A stretch of DNA of 64,000 bases from JABDGM01 sp046349975 (GCA_046349975.1 JAXMBH010000007.1:124001-188000); one strand, 5' to 3'. Numbered from the stretch's first letter, positions 17,140 to 26,584 are shown. Numbers and translations are program-made. Notes: generated from the sequence alone by a model not told the origin.

Positions 17140-18229
17140 TATCGATACTGGGTGCCTGGGCAGAGGCTCGGCGATGCCCCAGGCAATAGCCGACGCGACT
17201 GCGGAAACGAAGCAGTGACGGCTGCCTTTCACACAAACGCTCCGCGTAACCATCACAACGATGTTAATCAATGGGACGGCACGCGGAGCGCATACCGAAA
17301 TGCGGTTCGCCGGTAAGTCTTGAAGCGGGGCGCAGTCGGGTTGGGCGCCGCGTACCAGCCATGATGCGAGATCGCCGGCGGCACACCCGTGACGTTGCCA
17401 TAACCATGTGGTGGCCGTTTCGATCTACCGGTCTCTCGCTTCTGCTGACTCATGGCCTGAATGCTCGAACACTTGCACGGGCCACACGACACACTCTTCC
17501 CGAGTTAACAACAAAATAAACGACGGAAGTGGCCACATGCGCCGCGTCATCGACTCGCCTCGGAGGCAAGCGTCCCCTCGGACCGATGAAGATGCTGAAA
17601 AACGGCCGTCATCGGGTTACGACATACCACGGCACCCTGACGCATCTGATCTTCGGTAGCCACTTTCCGTCGTGCTCTTTTTCATGCGGCTTATTTGCAA
17701 AGGCCGTGCCGCACTTGGTAACGAATTTTGGCTAGGCCCTATTGCAAAGAAACGCGTAGCCATTTCTGCCAATCGTGCCGCTTAGTTCTCTGCCCCCACG
17801 AGTACGAACCAAATCAGCGCCCGGCCCGATGATGCACAGATTGATTGCTCTTACACCAATCGACCATGAAACCAGCTATTCGCTTCCGCCGCGGTAAAGG
17901 TGCGGGTCTTGCGTCCACCGTTTCAGCGAAGCGGATCGAATCGTTGCTACGCGAAGTGCGCGCCCGTGCCTTCAGAGAACATCCGCCGTACCGCTAATGG
18001 GGGCCGCGCGTAAATTAACTTCTCGCTGGACACTCCCGATGGAGCGAACTGATTCGCCGCTGCACAACTCGCGATTGAGCCACGAGCGATCCCGAATTCT
18101 GTCCGCAAACTCCCGCTACTGCACCGTTTACGCCGCCCGTTGTGTGCCCGCATTCCGATAGCTAAACTGGGGATTCGCGGAAAAATACCGGCCTCCGGGC
18201 CACGGTCGACCCAGTCGGTAGAGGGCCGA
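17140..18229. other. 1.1-kb gene-poor stretch before the citrate synthase gene
   Basis: No recognisable gene lies here. It contains one REP-like copy at 17150-17184. Short open frames on both strands (up to 82 codons) have no family features and overlap each other. One compact frame, ATG 17866 to TAA 17997, would give a basic 43-residue peptide (MKPAIRFRRGKG start, REHPPYR end); it has no clear SD and I cannot support it as a gene. This is the longest apparently non-coding stretch in the window. Confidence 0.5.
17150..17184. repeat. REP-like element, GCCTGGGGCA family
   Basis: GGGTGCCTGGGCAGAGGCTC then GGCGATGCCCCAGGC matches the copies at 12859, 12921 and 25617, with one G missing in the first arm. 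It follows the DUF1501 stop by 10 bases and could serve as its terminator. Confidence 0.75.
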
Positions 18230-19549
18230 ATGAGCAGGGTGTTTGAAAATAAGGTCAAAAGTGCCGGTGTTGCCAAGTTGTCGCTGGGCGGTAGCGATCT
18301 GGAACTCCCCCTGATCGTCGGAACCGAAAACGAAAAAGCCGTTGACATCTCGAAGCTGCGCGGCAAAACGGGCTTCATCACGCACGATGAAGCCTACATG
18401 AACACCGGCTCGACGACGAGCGCCATCACTTACCTCGACGGCGAAACCGGCATCCTCCGCTACCGCGGCTACCCGATCGAGCAACTCGCCGTCAACTGCG
18501 ATTACATCGAAGTCACGTACTTGCTGCTATACGGCGAACTTCCGACCACCGACCAGCTCGAAGAATTCCGCAACAAACTCCGCCGCCACACAATGCTGCA
18601 TGAAGACATGCGGCTCTTTTACGACGGCTTCCCGCGCGACGCGCACCCAATGGCGATCCTCAGCTCGGTCTGCGGCGCGCTCTCGACGTTCTATCAAGAT
18701 TCGCTCAGCGTTTCTGACCCCGACCAAGTCGATGTGTGCGTCACCCGGCTCATCGCCAAGTTGCCGACGATCGCCGCCTACGCCTTCAAGAAATCCATCG
18801 GCCAGCCGTTTGTTTATCCGCGGAATGACCTCACGTACTGCGAGAACTTCCTGCGGATGATGTTCGCCGTGCCGACCGAGCCCTTCGACGCCGACCCCGA
18901 TTTCGTCGACGCCCTCAACTTGCTCCTCATCGTGCATGCCGACCACGAGCAAAACTGCAGCACGTCGACCGTTCGCATGGTCGGTTCCTCCGAAGCGAAC
19001 TTGTTCGCCTCGATTTCGGCCGGCATTTACGCCCTGTGGGGGCCGCTCCACGGCGGAGCCAATGAAGCCTGCGTCGCCATGCTGCAGCGGATCGTCGCCG
19101 ACGGCGGCAACGTGAAAAAATACGTCGACATGGCCAAAGACAAGAGCAACCCATTCTTGCTCATGGGTTTCGGCCACCGCGTGTACAAGAACTACGACCC
19201 GCGGGCCACCATCATTAAAGGCGCCTGCGACAAGCTGCTTGCCAAACGCCACATCAACGACCCGATTTTCGACGTCGCCAAGCAGCTTGAAGAAGTCGCC
19301 CTCAACGATGAGTACTTCATCGAGCGCAAGCTGTACCCCAACGTCGACTTCTACTCGGGCGTCATCTACCGCGCGATCGGCATCCCCGTGCCAATGTTCA
19401 CCGTGCTCTTTGCCATGGGCCGCCTCAGCGGCTGGATCGCCCACTGGCTTGAAATGCACCAGAATCCCAACACGCGCATCTGCCGCCCTCGCCAAATCTA
19501 CGTCGGCGAACCGAAACGCGATTTCGTCTCCATCGAAAAACGCGCGTAA
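18230..19549 (+). CDS. gltA: citrate synthase
   Basis: Condenses oxaloacetate and acetyl-CoA to citrate, the entry step of the TCA cycle. ATG 18230 is chosen because AGAGGG lies upstream and it gives 439 residues, close to the normal 430; an in-frame start at 18140 would add 30 residues without family resemblance. Conserved features are HADHEQNCSTSTVR, the first catalytic His in GPLHGGANEA (about residue 275), the second in GFGHRVYKNYDPRA (about 316), the Asp in NVDFYSGVIYRAIG (about 372) and the CoA/substrate Arg in CRPRQIYVGE. Residues are all present. The gene stands alone after a long gene-poor stretch; regulation is not visible. Confidence 0.97.
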   Translation: MSRVFENKVKSAGVAKLSLGGSDLELPLIVGTENEKAVDISKLRGKTGFITHDEAYMNTGSTTSAITYLDGETGILRYRGYPIEQLAVNCDYIEVTYLLLYGELPTTDQLEEFRNKLRRHTMLHEDMRLFYDGFPRDAHPMAILSSVCGALSTFYQDSLSVSDPDQVDVCVTRLIAKLPTIAAYAFKKSIGQPFVYPRNDLTYCENFLRMMFAVPTEPFDADPDFVDALNLLLIVHADHEQNCSTSTVRMVGSSEANLFASISAGIYALWGPLHGGANEACVAMLQRIVADGGNVKKYVDMAKDKSNPFLLMGFGHRVYKNYDPRATIIKGACDKLLAKRHINDPIFDVAKQLEEVALNDEYFIERKLYPNVDFYSGVIYRAIGIPVPMFTVLFAMGRLSGWIAHWLEMHQNPNTRICRPRQIYVGEPKRDFVSIEKRA

Positions 19550-19570
19550 AATCTCGCTCGCGCAACGAAA

Positions 19571-19625
19571 ATAGCCGAAGGGCCATGCCCTCCGGCGACC
19601 GGACCGCATGGCGGTCCGGCTACTC
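19571..19625. repeat. REP-like element, family of the RAYT gene
   Basis: CCGGACCGC-ATG-GCGGTCCGG (19599-19619) is a perfect 9-bp hairpin. It is preceded by GCCGAAGGGCCATGCCCTCC, which forms a second, imperfect hairpin. The same pair of palindromes occurs at 28166-28220 and around the RAYT gene at 47.8-48.6 kb. It lies between two convergent genes. Confidence 0.8.
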
Positions 19626-19665
19626 GCTCTTTAATACTCACGACGTCCAGCCGTGAGTCGCATCC

Positions 19666-21912
19666 TCACTTCAGATCCTCAATATGCGTCTCGGAATGTG
19701 TCACCCACAGGCCGTCTTCCTCGTAGACCACGCTCGTCGCGCTGCGCAGCGTGCTCGCCACATCCAGTAGCTGGTGCACCTGCGGCACCACGAAGCCCAA
19801 CTGCATCATTATGGGCGACGGGGGCGGCGCCGGCTTCTCTTCGTCGCCGTCGTCTTCCGCCTGCTTCGCCTTCGGCTTAATCTTGCCCGTGGCCACATCG
19901 AGCCCGTAGTCCATCCACGGCCGCACGGCATCGATGAGCTTCGCGAACTTCACGTGCGATACCAGCGCCAAGTTGCCGTCGAGCTTCAACGACGTATCGA
20001 GCTCCGGCGCCTGCTCCTTGAGCAGCCGCTCCGTCGTCAGCGGCATCAAGCTCACCGCCGCGAATGTGTTCGTGATCCCGGCATTCACGGCTACTTGCGA
20101 ATCAATGCCCCACTTCTTCGGCAGCGGATACGTGTAAAGCTTGCCGCCGCCATCAAGCTCCGTCACGACCGGCTTCGGCAGTTTTAGCTCGGGCACATCT
20201 TCCTCGTGCATCTCTTTGAGCGTCTTATAGCCCTCGCGGGCAACGTCGATATACGTCTTAATCCCTGCCTTCAGCTTGTCGGCATCGCTCACGCCCGTGA
20301 TCAGCGCGAACTCCAGCATCGGCAGCGGCTTCGGCGACTCCGGCATCTTCTCGAACCACTTCTGGCTCGTCGCCGTGAAGTCGATCACCATCGCACTCTG
20401 CCCGTCCGCAAGCGCCGGAAACAGGTTCTCGCGATTCGCTTCATCCAGCCGCTTGAGCAACTCGAGGCCTTTGCCGCGAACTTCCTGGTACTTGGCCCAA
20501 TCGTCCGCGTCCGCCTTCTTCTCGGCGATCGATTCGGCATGGCCCGCGACCTTCTTCAGCCATTCCACCATCTGCTTGTAATTTTCAACGTCGTCCTTCG
20601 ATCGCGCCGCCACCATCACCAGCGGGTTGCCGCCCACGTGCTTCAGAATCTCCAGCGGCTTTGAACCGTCCATCATGGGCCGCTTGCCGGCCGAATACTG
20701 GTACGCTTCATATCCCCGGGCCGTCAAAAACGCGATGCCCGTCGTATCCGCTGGGGCGGGAACATACTTCGAAAGATCCAATTCCCGGAGATCGTCGAGA
20801 ATGAGCTTGCGGTCCTCCTCATCGACCTTGGCTTGCACCATGGCTTCTTCGATGCCGCCGACGATGTCCTCCTTGGTCTTCTCGACCGAGCCCAAGCTTT
20901 CAGCAAACGCCTTACTCATGTAACCGATCGACACCAGGCGCTCGCCGGCGTGCTTTTCAAGCGGCTTGAGCGCTGCCTGGTCAGAGAGCTTTTCGCCTTC
21001 GCCGAATTTTTCCAGATGGTCGGCCGTAGCGCCAACCGATAGCAGCACGAATTCATCCGCCACCCCCAGCGCGACGACCACCGTCTTCTTGCTTATCGCG
21101 CTACGAATCTCTTGCAGCTGCACCTCGTCGACATCTTTGGCATCCTCTTCAATCTTGTCCCAAGGAATCATCGACCCATCGAGCCGCATGGTAAGAAACT
21201 CCTTGCCGGCAATCTGCTCACGTTGCAGGTGAGCGGCCAAGTCAGGCTGATGTTCGTCCAACGCATTCCGCAGCAGCGAATGAATTTCATTGAGCTCGCG
21301 TTTCGCCCGCTCACTGTTCTTAATGCGGAAGCCCAGCACCACGGTCGGAATGTTCAGGCCCTTCTCGAGCTGTTCCGTCAACTTCTTGATCATCTTATCG
21401 GTCAACACCTTGCCCGGATCTTCGCCTTCCGTCTGCGCTTCGATCCGAGCCGTACGGCTCGCCGAGTTCAGCTCCATCAAGAATCTTACGGTCTGCGCCA
21501 GGTCGGACCCGCCGTAACAAAACGTCTCATCCGCGAACATCTCATGCAGCACGCCGACCGCATCCTGCCCGGCCGGCGACTGCAAATATTCGCGCAGCTT
21601 CGCTACCGTGGGCTCGTTCGACTGCTGCCACTGAAACATCAGCTGCATCTTGCCGAGCTGAATGAGCGGAATCTCCATCAGCTTGCTGTAGGCCTTGCTG
21701 CCCGCGAACGCGTCCCATTGTTCCTTTAGCCGCAGGCTGGCCGAGTAGAACGCCGCATCGGCCGGCACCTTGTTGAGTGAGTGCGCCTGTTCCGCGAGCT
21801 CAGCCGCCCGGGCGGTCATCACACTTGCGGGCAGGGTAATGAGCGCCACGAATGCGAGCGCCAATGCACGAATGAATGCCGTCGACCGCAGATGCGAAAG
21901 TTGCCGTTTCAT
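19666..21912 (-). CDS. large secreted protein of unknown function
   Basis: The start at 21912 is preferred to an upstream in-frame one because AAAGGGAACAAC gives an SD; the product has 748 residues. A signal peptide is clear (ALALAFVALITLPASVMTARA, about residues 15-36, cleaved after ARA). The rest is soluble, rich in charged helices, with no motif that I can assign; segments such as VPADAAFYSASLRLKEQW near the mature N-terminus and GLWVTHSETHIED at the end recur, as far as I recall, in secreted planctomycete proteins of similar size that are annotated as hypothetical. It converges with citrate synthase and diverges from a DinB gene. No function is proposed. Confidence 0.8.
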   Translation of the reverse strand: MKRQLSHLRSTAFIRALALAFVALITLPASVMTARAAELAEQAHSLNKVPADAAFYSASLRLKEQWDAFAGSKAYSKLMEIPLIQLGKMQLMFQWQQSNEPTVAKLREYLQSPAGQDAVGVLHEMFADETFCYGGSDLAQTVRFLMELNSASRTARIEAQTEGEDPGKVLTDKMIKKLTEQLEKGLNIPTVVLGFRIKNSERAKRELNEIHSLLRNALDEHQPDLAAHLQREQIAGKEFLTMRLDGSMIPWDKIEEDAKDVDEVQLQEIRSAISKKTVVVALGVADEFVLLSVGATADHLEKFGEGEKLSDQAALKPLEKHAGERLVSIGYMSKAFAESLGSVEKTKEDIVGGIEEAMVQAKVDEEDRKLILDDLRELDLSKYVPAPADTTGIAFLTARGYEAYQYSAGKRPMMDGSKPLEILKHVGGNPLVMVAARSKDDVENYKQMVEWLKKVAGHAESIAEKKADADDWAKYQEVRGKGLELLKRLDEANRENLFPALADGQSAMVIDFTATSQKWFEKMPESPKPLPMLEFALITGVSDADKLKAGIKTYIDVAREGYKTLKEMHEEDVPELKLPKPVVTELDGGGKLYTYPLPKKWGIDSQVAVNAGITNTFAAVSLMPLTTERLLKEQAPELDTSLKLDGNLALVSHVKFAKLIDAVRPWMDYGLDVATGKIKPKAKQAEDDGDEEKPAPPPSPIMMQLGFVVPQVHQLLDVASTLRSATSVVYEEDGLWVTHSETHIEDLK

Positions 21913-22224
21913 GTTGTTCCCTTTGCTGCCAAGCCTCGAAAACATGTCAGAGTTTTTTCAGTAGCTGCCCAGCAGTCTGACCGATGCACTCCCAAAAGTA
22001 AACGGCCTGGACCTCCCGCTGCTGGCAGCAAACGCCACTTTGTAGGCATGTCGCTCCGCGAGATGCTGCTCCTCTTGCCGCGCGAGTCGCCCGCAATCGC
22101 GACCGTGGCAAATCATCAAAAAACATGCTATCGTACGTACTCAAAATGTAGTTTTGCAATGTTGGCACGCCGCCCTGAATGGTCGCCGGCGCATGCCCGC
22201 AAAATGTATTCGGGACCCGCCGCC
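21913..22224. other. divergent intergenic region
   Basis: These 312 bases separate the secreted-protein gene (minus) from a DinB gene (plus), so both promoters should lie here. I see no convincing -35/-10 pair, repeat or RNA gene. The part around 22120-22160 is AT-richer than its surroundings. Confidence 0.35.
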
Positions 22225-22734
22225 ATGTCGATTCCCGCGCGCTTGGAGTCTGCCATCGAACGCCTTCGCCGCTCGCGCGTTTTCGTGCGGCAATTCCTGC
22301 CCGATCTCATAACCGAAGAATGGTTCTGGTCACCGCCCGAGTACACCACGCACATCGCCTGGCAAGTCGGCCATCTGGCTGTCGCCCAATATAACCTCTG
22401 CCTGCGCCGCGTGCGCGGCCGCACCGAAGACGATCTCACGCTGATCCCCGACACGTTCATCGAAGCCTTCAAGCTTGGCTCACAGCCTGTTGCCGGTGCG
22501 AAGAACAATCCGCCGCTGGAACAAATCCAGCGCGTGTTCGATGCCGTCCACCATCAATCGCTTACCGAGTTGCCGCTCGTCGACAATGCCGAACTCGACT
22601 CGCCGGTCGACCCGCCCCATCCCGTGTTCAAAACCAAACTCGGCGCTATCGAATACAGCCCACAGCACGAACTCGTCCACGCCGGCCAGATCGCCATGCT
22701 CCGCCGGATGATGGGTAAACCGCCGCTGCGCTAG
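22225..22734 (+). CDS. DinB-like four-helix-bundle protein
   Basis: The 169-residue product has the DinB/YfiT-type pattern: an N-terminal helix (ARLESAIERLRRSRVFVRQF), the first metal-ligand His in HIAWQVGHLAVAQY, and a C-terminal helix with paired His in SPQHELVHAGQIAMLRRMMG. In this superfamily three His usually bind a metal and many members transfer thiols or act in detoxification, but the substrate here is unknown. ATG 22204 is an alternative start that adds 7 residues (YSGPAA); neither start has a clear SD. A second member of the superfamily lies at 40212-40742. Confidence 0.75.
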   Translation: MSIPARLESAIERLRRSRVFVRQFLPDLITEEWFWSPPEYTTHIAWQVGHLAVAQYNLCLRRVRGRTEDDLTLIPDTFIEAFKLGSQPVAGAKNNPPLEQIQRVFDAVHHQSLTELPLVDNAELDSPVDPPHPVFKTKLGAIEYSPQHELVHAGQIAMLRRMMGKPPLR

Positions 22735-22831
22735 CTGAAGCGCCGCCCGCAGTGGTACACATCAGCCCGCGACGCTAGCCCTCGGTTCTGCATGCTCATC
22801 CAATTCGGCGCACCTTATTGACGGCAAACAC

Positions 22832-24028
22832 ATGGGCCTCTTCGACCGATTCCTGAACCGCCCGCCGTCGCAAGATCGCTTCGCCGGAATGCTGCTCGAT
22901 CGCGTCCGCGCCTCCGGCGATCATCGCCCCGTCACGTACGATGCCGCTGGTTTCCGCCTCGTCCGCAGCAACGCCCAGGTCATGTTCCTGGGCAACACGT
23001 ACAAAGAGTATCTCCGCGGCACCAAGGAGCAACGCGAGATCATCCTGCGCCGCTTCCTCGCGATGTGGCACACTTCCGAAAAACCAGTGCCCGAAGACTT
23101 CGACCTCGTGAAGGCCGACCTGCTGCCGGCCCTGCGGGCACGTTCCTATCTCGAAGTCGACTTGCGCCTGGTCAGCGAAGGCGATGCCACCAGCCCGCCG
23201 TACGAAATCATCGGCGATCACTTGGCCTTATCGCTCGTATACGACCTGCCCGATTCAATGATGACCGTGAGCGACGAACTCCTCGAAAAATGGGGGGTGT
23301 CGTTCTACGAAGCCATGGAGGTCGCCCGGCAGAACCTGCACGACAAACCCGCGCAATGCGCCCAGATCGGCTCCGCGTACGCGCTCACCAATGGCGATGC
23401 CTACGACGCCACGCGATTGATCGCACTCGATTTCATCCGCCAGCTCACAGTCCCCGGCGGCACGATCGCGATGGTGCCCAACCGCGAACGCCTCTACATT
23501 GCCGGCTCCGAGGACCCCGCCGGCCTCGCTTTCCTGCTCCATTTCGCCGAGCAAGACGTGCAGCATGAACGTTATATCTCCGGCCTCGCCTTCCGCCTGG
23601 AAGACGACGAGTGGCAACCCTGGCTGCCGCCCGCCGGCCACGAACATCACGAACGCTTTCGCCGCTTGCAGCTGCAAACGATGGGCGAAATGTACGGCAG
23701 CCAGGAACGTCTGCTCCAAAAACAGCACGCAGCGACGGGTCTCGATGTCTTCGTCGCGTCGTTTTCTGGTCGCGTCGACAAAACCACCGGCCGCGGCCAC
23801 AGCCTGTGCATGTGGGCCGAAGGCGTCGACACATTCCTGCCCGAGACGGACGAAGTCTATTTCGTCCGCCCCAATGGCGACGACGTCACCACCGTCGCCC
23901 GCGCCGATTGGCAAACCGTCCAGCGCTGCGCCGGCGATCTCATGGAGCCGCAAGGTCTCTACCCCGAGCGTTGGCGCGTGCGCAGCTTCCCCGATGCCGC
24001 TACGCTTGCGAACATTGGCAATAAGTAG
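22832..24028 (+). CDS. DUF1444 (YtpQ-like) family protein
   Basis: Cytoplasmic protein of 398 residues without signal or membrane segment. The central part resembles DUF1444: DHLALSLVYDLPDSMMTVSD near residue 130, followed by LEKWGVSFYEAMEVARQNL, which matches the family's 'L..WG.S.eEal..A..NL' signature, and later a Ser/Asp-rich section (NGDAYDATRLIALDFI). Function of the family is not established; the Bacillus member is YtpQ. Here the C-terminal third (about 290-398) appears to be an addition or a diverged domain. No partner gene is nearby. Family assignment is moderately sure, function is unknown. Confidence 0.65.
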   Translation: MGLFDRFLNRPPSQDRFAGMLLDRVRASGDHRPVTYDAAGFRLVRSNAQVMFLGNTYKEYLRGTKEQREIILRRFLAMWHTSEKPVPEDFDLVKADLLPALRARSYLEVDLRLVSEGDATSPPYEIIGDHLALSLVYDLPDSMMTVSDELLEKWGVSFYEAMEVARQNLHDKPAQCAQIGSAYALTNGDAYDATRLIALDFIRQLTVPGGTIAMVPNRERLYIAGSEDPAGLAFLLHFAEQDVQHERYISGLAFRLEDDEWQPWLPPAGHEHHERFRRLQLQTMGEMYGSQERLLQKQHAATGLDVFVASFSGRVDKTTGRGHSLCMWAEGVDTFLPETDEVYFVRPNGDDVTTVARADWQTVQRCAGDLMEPQGLYPERWRVRSFPDAATLANIGNK

Positions 24029-24030
24029 AC

Positions 24031-24086
24031 GCGGCTTTGATCAAGCCGACGGTCCGATCAGCCGCGGGGCGATAGCCCCCGGTTCT
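24031..24086. repeat. REP-like element, GGGGCTAGCGCCCC family (diverged copy)
   Basis: GCGGCTTTGATCAAGCCG (about 24031-24048) and the imperfect GCCGCGGGGCGATAGCCCCC (about 24061-24080) form two adjoining hairpins, arranged as in the copy at 40114-40173 but inverted. It sits between the DUF1444 gene and the convergent HdeD pseudogene. Confidence 0.6.
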
Positions 24087-24102
24087 AATTCACTTCCCTG
24101 CT

Positions 24103-24473
24103 TTACACCGTCAACCGTGGCGCCGCTCGCAACGCCAGTGCGAGCATGATCCAGCCATCGAAAATCATCTCGATTCCGACGAACATGCCGATCACCCACA
24201 ACGCCGCCGACGGCCCTTGGCGATTGATCATGAGGCCCAACAGCAGCGTAATGCCGCCATTAAGCAGCACCCAACCCCAACCATGAAACCGGTGCGCAAG
24301 CGCCGCCACGATCTTGAAGATGCCGGGCCAGCGTCGTCACGAACGGGTACGATAGGCTGATCAAGCCTAGCACACGAGCGCAATGCCCATGCGAAGAAAC
24401 ACCACCACTGATCACGCAAGGGGTGCAGTTCATGAGCGGCCGAGGGACCGAACGAGGCAGGGGCAGTCGACAT
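24103..24473 (-). pseudogene. HdeD-like (DUF308) pseudogene with frameshift and internal deletion
   Basis: Pieces of a DUF308 protein appear in order in all three minus-strand frames. The first frame (ATG 24473) gives HELHPLRDQWWCFF, as in the N-terminus of this family. A second frame gives LGLISLSYPFVTTLA. The third gives GIFKIVAALAHRFHGWGWV and runs through LLNGGITLLLGLMINRQG to FDGWIMLALALRA and a stop at 24103. Between VTTLA and GIFKIVAAL about 60 residues expected from the family (two membrane segments) are missing, so a deletion of roughly 180 bases has joined these parts. With a frame change also near 24375-24395, no full product is possible. An intact relative is at 10364-10912. Confidence 0.8.
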
Positions 24474-24684
24474 GGTTGTAGCTCCTTATTGCAACGGGCG
24501 AAAAATGACGCCGCAATTTGCTGGAAAGTTTGCCTCACGACCGAGCACTCGACAATTTCCCGAAAGTCAATTGATTCCGGCCGCCGGCGAGGGCCCTACA
24601 GCCGCAATCCTTCGCGTCGCCGGCGCGCCTGCCAGCTCGACCACTGGCAATGGGCTGCCAAAAACCACTAGTCGTCGCTTTCCG

Positions 24685-25437
24685 CTACCAGTGCATTCCC
24701 CAGAGATGGGCTACTGACTGCACCATCACGACCATTGCCGTGACCGCCGAAATCGCGAGAATCGCCGGCCGCGTGCGGTGCTGATCCATCCGTCCGGCCG
24801 TGAATCGCGAGAGAAAGAAGCCCGCAAAAATCGCCGGCAATAGGAGCAGGCCGAGCACCAGCTCGGTCGCACCGAACTTGCCCGCCCACCACAGCCCCGA
24901 CATCGAAATCGGCGCCCCGATCGTAAATATTGCCGACAGTGTTCCGCGAATCTTCGGCCCGCGCTCATGCTGATACGCAAGCGCCATCGGCGGCCCGCCG
25001 ATCGCCGAAATCGTGCTCATGAACCCCGAGCCAATCGCCGTCGCGAACAGGTTTCGCAACGTCAACCGCACCTTGAGCCCGCCGACGCTGAAAAACACGC
25101 CCACGAGTACCGCGATCGCAAAGATCAGGTCGTACGCCGCGGCCGACAGGAATTTCACCGCCACCGCTGCCGGCAGCATCCCCACGAATCGTCCGCCGGT
25201 ACACACGGCCACATCCGGCCAGGCCACGTGCTCGCGATCGCGAATCGTCATCATGCCGGTGAGCAGCGTCGTCGCGAACAACATCGGCCCGGGGAGAAAC
25301 ACTCGGTTCACCAGCAGCAACACCGGCGCCGCGACGGCCGCAATGCCGAAGCCGATCGACCCCTGCACGATGGCACCAATGAGCACCAGCGAAAGGGCCG
25401 CGATAAGTTCAATCGGTGTCGTGTGCAGGGTATCCAC
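24685..25437 (-). CDS. sulfite exporter TauE/SafE family membrane protein
   Basis: The 250-residue product has about seven to eight hydrophobic segments in two homologous halves, the TauE/SafE layout. The N-terminal half starts with LIAALSLVLIGAIVQGSIGFG, which matches the family's signature of a Gly-rich first segment ('G..qGsiGFG'). The second half has AIGSGFMSTISAIGGPPMAL, which repeats that Gly/Gly-Pro-Pro pattern at about 150. The family exports or imports sulfur anions such as sulfite or sulfoacetate, but many members are uncharacterised. The start is GTG at 25437. It stands alone on the minus strand, next to a membrane protein of unknown role. Confidence 0.87.
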   Translation of the reverse strand: MDTLHTTPIELIAALSLVLIGAIVQGSIGFGIAAVAAPVLLLVNRVFLPGPMLFATTLLTGMMTIRDREHVAWPDVAVCTGGRFVGMLPAAVAVKFLSAAAYDLIFAIAVLVGVFFSVGGLKVRLTLRNLFATAIGSGFMSTISAIGGPPMALAYQHERGPKIRGTLSAIFTIGAPISMSGLWWAGKFGATELVLGLLLLPAIFAGFFLSRFTAGRMDQHRTRPAILAISAVTAMVVMVQSVAHLWGMHW

Positions 25438-25616
25438 GGGAGTGTCATCAGCAAGAGATCGAAGTGTGTCGCTTCGTTATAGACACAATTCGTCACACGC
25501 TGAAGACCGACGTGGAATGCCCGGCGAGTGCTCAGACGAACCAGCACCTCGAGTGCAGCTATCACCACATTTGTGTGTCGATTTAGCACCCCCAACGTTG
25601 GTGTGATTCCCGCCGG

Positions 25617-25650
25617 GGTGCCTGGGGCAGAGGCTTGGCGATGCCCCAGA
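25617..25650. repeat. REP-like element, GCCTGGGGCA family
   Basis: GGTGCCTGGGGCAGAGGCTT then GGCGATGCCCCAG closely matches the copies at 12859, 12921 and 17150. The hairpin pairs TGGGGCA with TGCCCCA. It lies downstream of the membrane protein gene at 25702-26502, in the gap before TauE/SafE. Confidence 0.75.
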
Positions 25651-25701
25651 CGACAGACGACACGCAATCAACACCGTTGCCGCACGAATGCACGCCCAGG
25701 T

Positions 25702-26502
25702 TCACGCGAACGCGCTCCACACCGCCCCCATTAGAACCGTGAGCACATACATCGCGAGTATCAACCACCACGCGAGCACGAGCGTTTGCGGCGGCTCATA
25801 TCCACACGCGTACACCACGAGTCCAAACAGCGCCACAAGCCCCAACACACTCGCCGCCGCCGGCGGCCCGCCGAACCAGCGAATCATCGCCAGCGCCACG
25901 GCACTTGCCGTCATCACGATGAGCAGCTGCCGCGTGGAAAACTGAATGCGGAATGGTTCCTTACGTAGCGGCTCGTGCCAGATTTCGTCGACCTGATTCG
26001 GCAACTCCGCTTCCGCCCTCATCGCGTCATCCACCGGCGACGCTGACGGCGGCAGATTCGCCGCCATCTTCGCCCGTCGTAGCGCATAGAGTTTCTCGCG
26101 CTGCCGATCCGCCTCGATTTCATGCTTTCGCTCTTGCCAGCGAATGTACGAGTACAAGCTGATCACAGAGATCATCGCGAGCACGATGAACGAAGTCCAA
26201 AACAACTCCAGCTTCACCAGCGTAAGCACAATCGCCAGCACCGCAGTGGCGATGAACAGGTGCTTCACCTGGAAGCGGAACCCGTTGAAGCCGCCAAACC
26301 AATTCTGCAGAATCTCGGCGCCGACATCGCGATCGACTTCACGATAGATATCCTCGATATCGATCCGATTGCGAATCGCCTCGAGCGCAATCTGCTGTTG
26401 CCGCTGGCCGATCGTCTCATCCGGCGGCTCAAGCTCAAGCTCCGCATCGTCATCATCCCAATCGGGCGTTTTGTCGACTTTTTTAGGTTCCGGAGCATTC
26501 AT
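25702..26502 (-). CDS. membrane protein of unknown function with two planctomycete-type hydrophobic modules
   Basis: The 266-residue product has an acidic N-terminus (DWDDDDAELELEPPDE), then two similar blocks. Each begins with a short basic and aromatic stretch leading into membrane segments: FRFQVKHLFIATAVLAIVLT (about 77-96) and FRIQFSTRQLLIVMTASAVA (about 180-199). The second is followed by two more segments (AAASVLGLVALFGLVVYACG and LVLAWWLILAMYVLTVLM). Between the blocks lies a charged helix (IRWQERKHEIEADRQREKLY). The 'F.FS.R.LL' entry into a membrane segment is frequent in planctomycete membrane proteins of unknown role. I can give no function. The ATG is at 26502. Confidence 0.65.
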   Translation of the reverse strand: MNAPEPKKVDKTPDWDDDDAELELEPPDETIGQRQQQIALEAIRNRIDIEDIYREVDRDVGAEILQNWFGGFNGFRFQVKHLFIATAVLAIVLTLVKLELFWTSFIVLAMISVISLYSYIRWQERKHEIEADRQREKLYALRRAKMAANLPPSASPVDDAMRAEAELPNQVDEIWHEPLRKEPFRIQFSTRQLLIVMTASAVALAMIRWFGGPPAAASVLGLVALFGLVVYACGYEPPQTLVLAWWLILAMYVLTVLMGAVWSAFA

Positions 26503-26584
26503 ATGCAGTCAACAAGCACTATGCAAACTGGGCGTATCTCAAGCGCACACATTGAAAGAGTGGCGGAATGGATTTGGCGCTAAA

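Noticed and set aside
17866..17997. Basic 43-residue peptide gene
   Set aside because: Neat start and stop but no SD, no homologous pattern recognised and no neighbour that suggests a role.
17140..18229. tRNA or other stable RNA gene
   Set aside because: No GGTTCGA-type T-loop and no cloverleaf pairing seen; the same holds for the other gaps inspected by eye.
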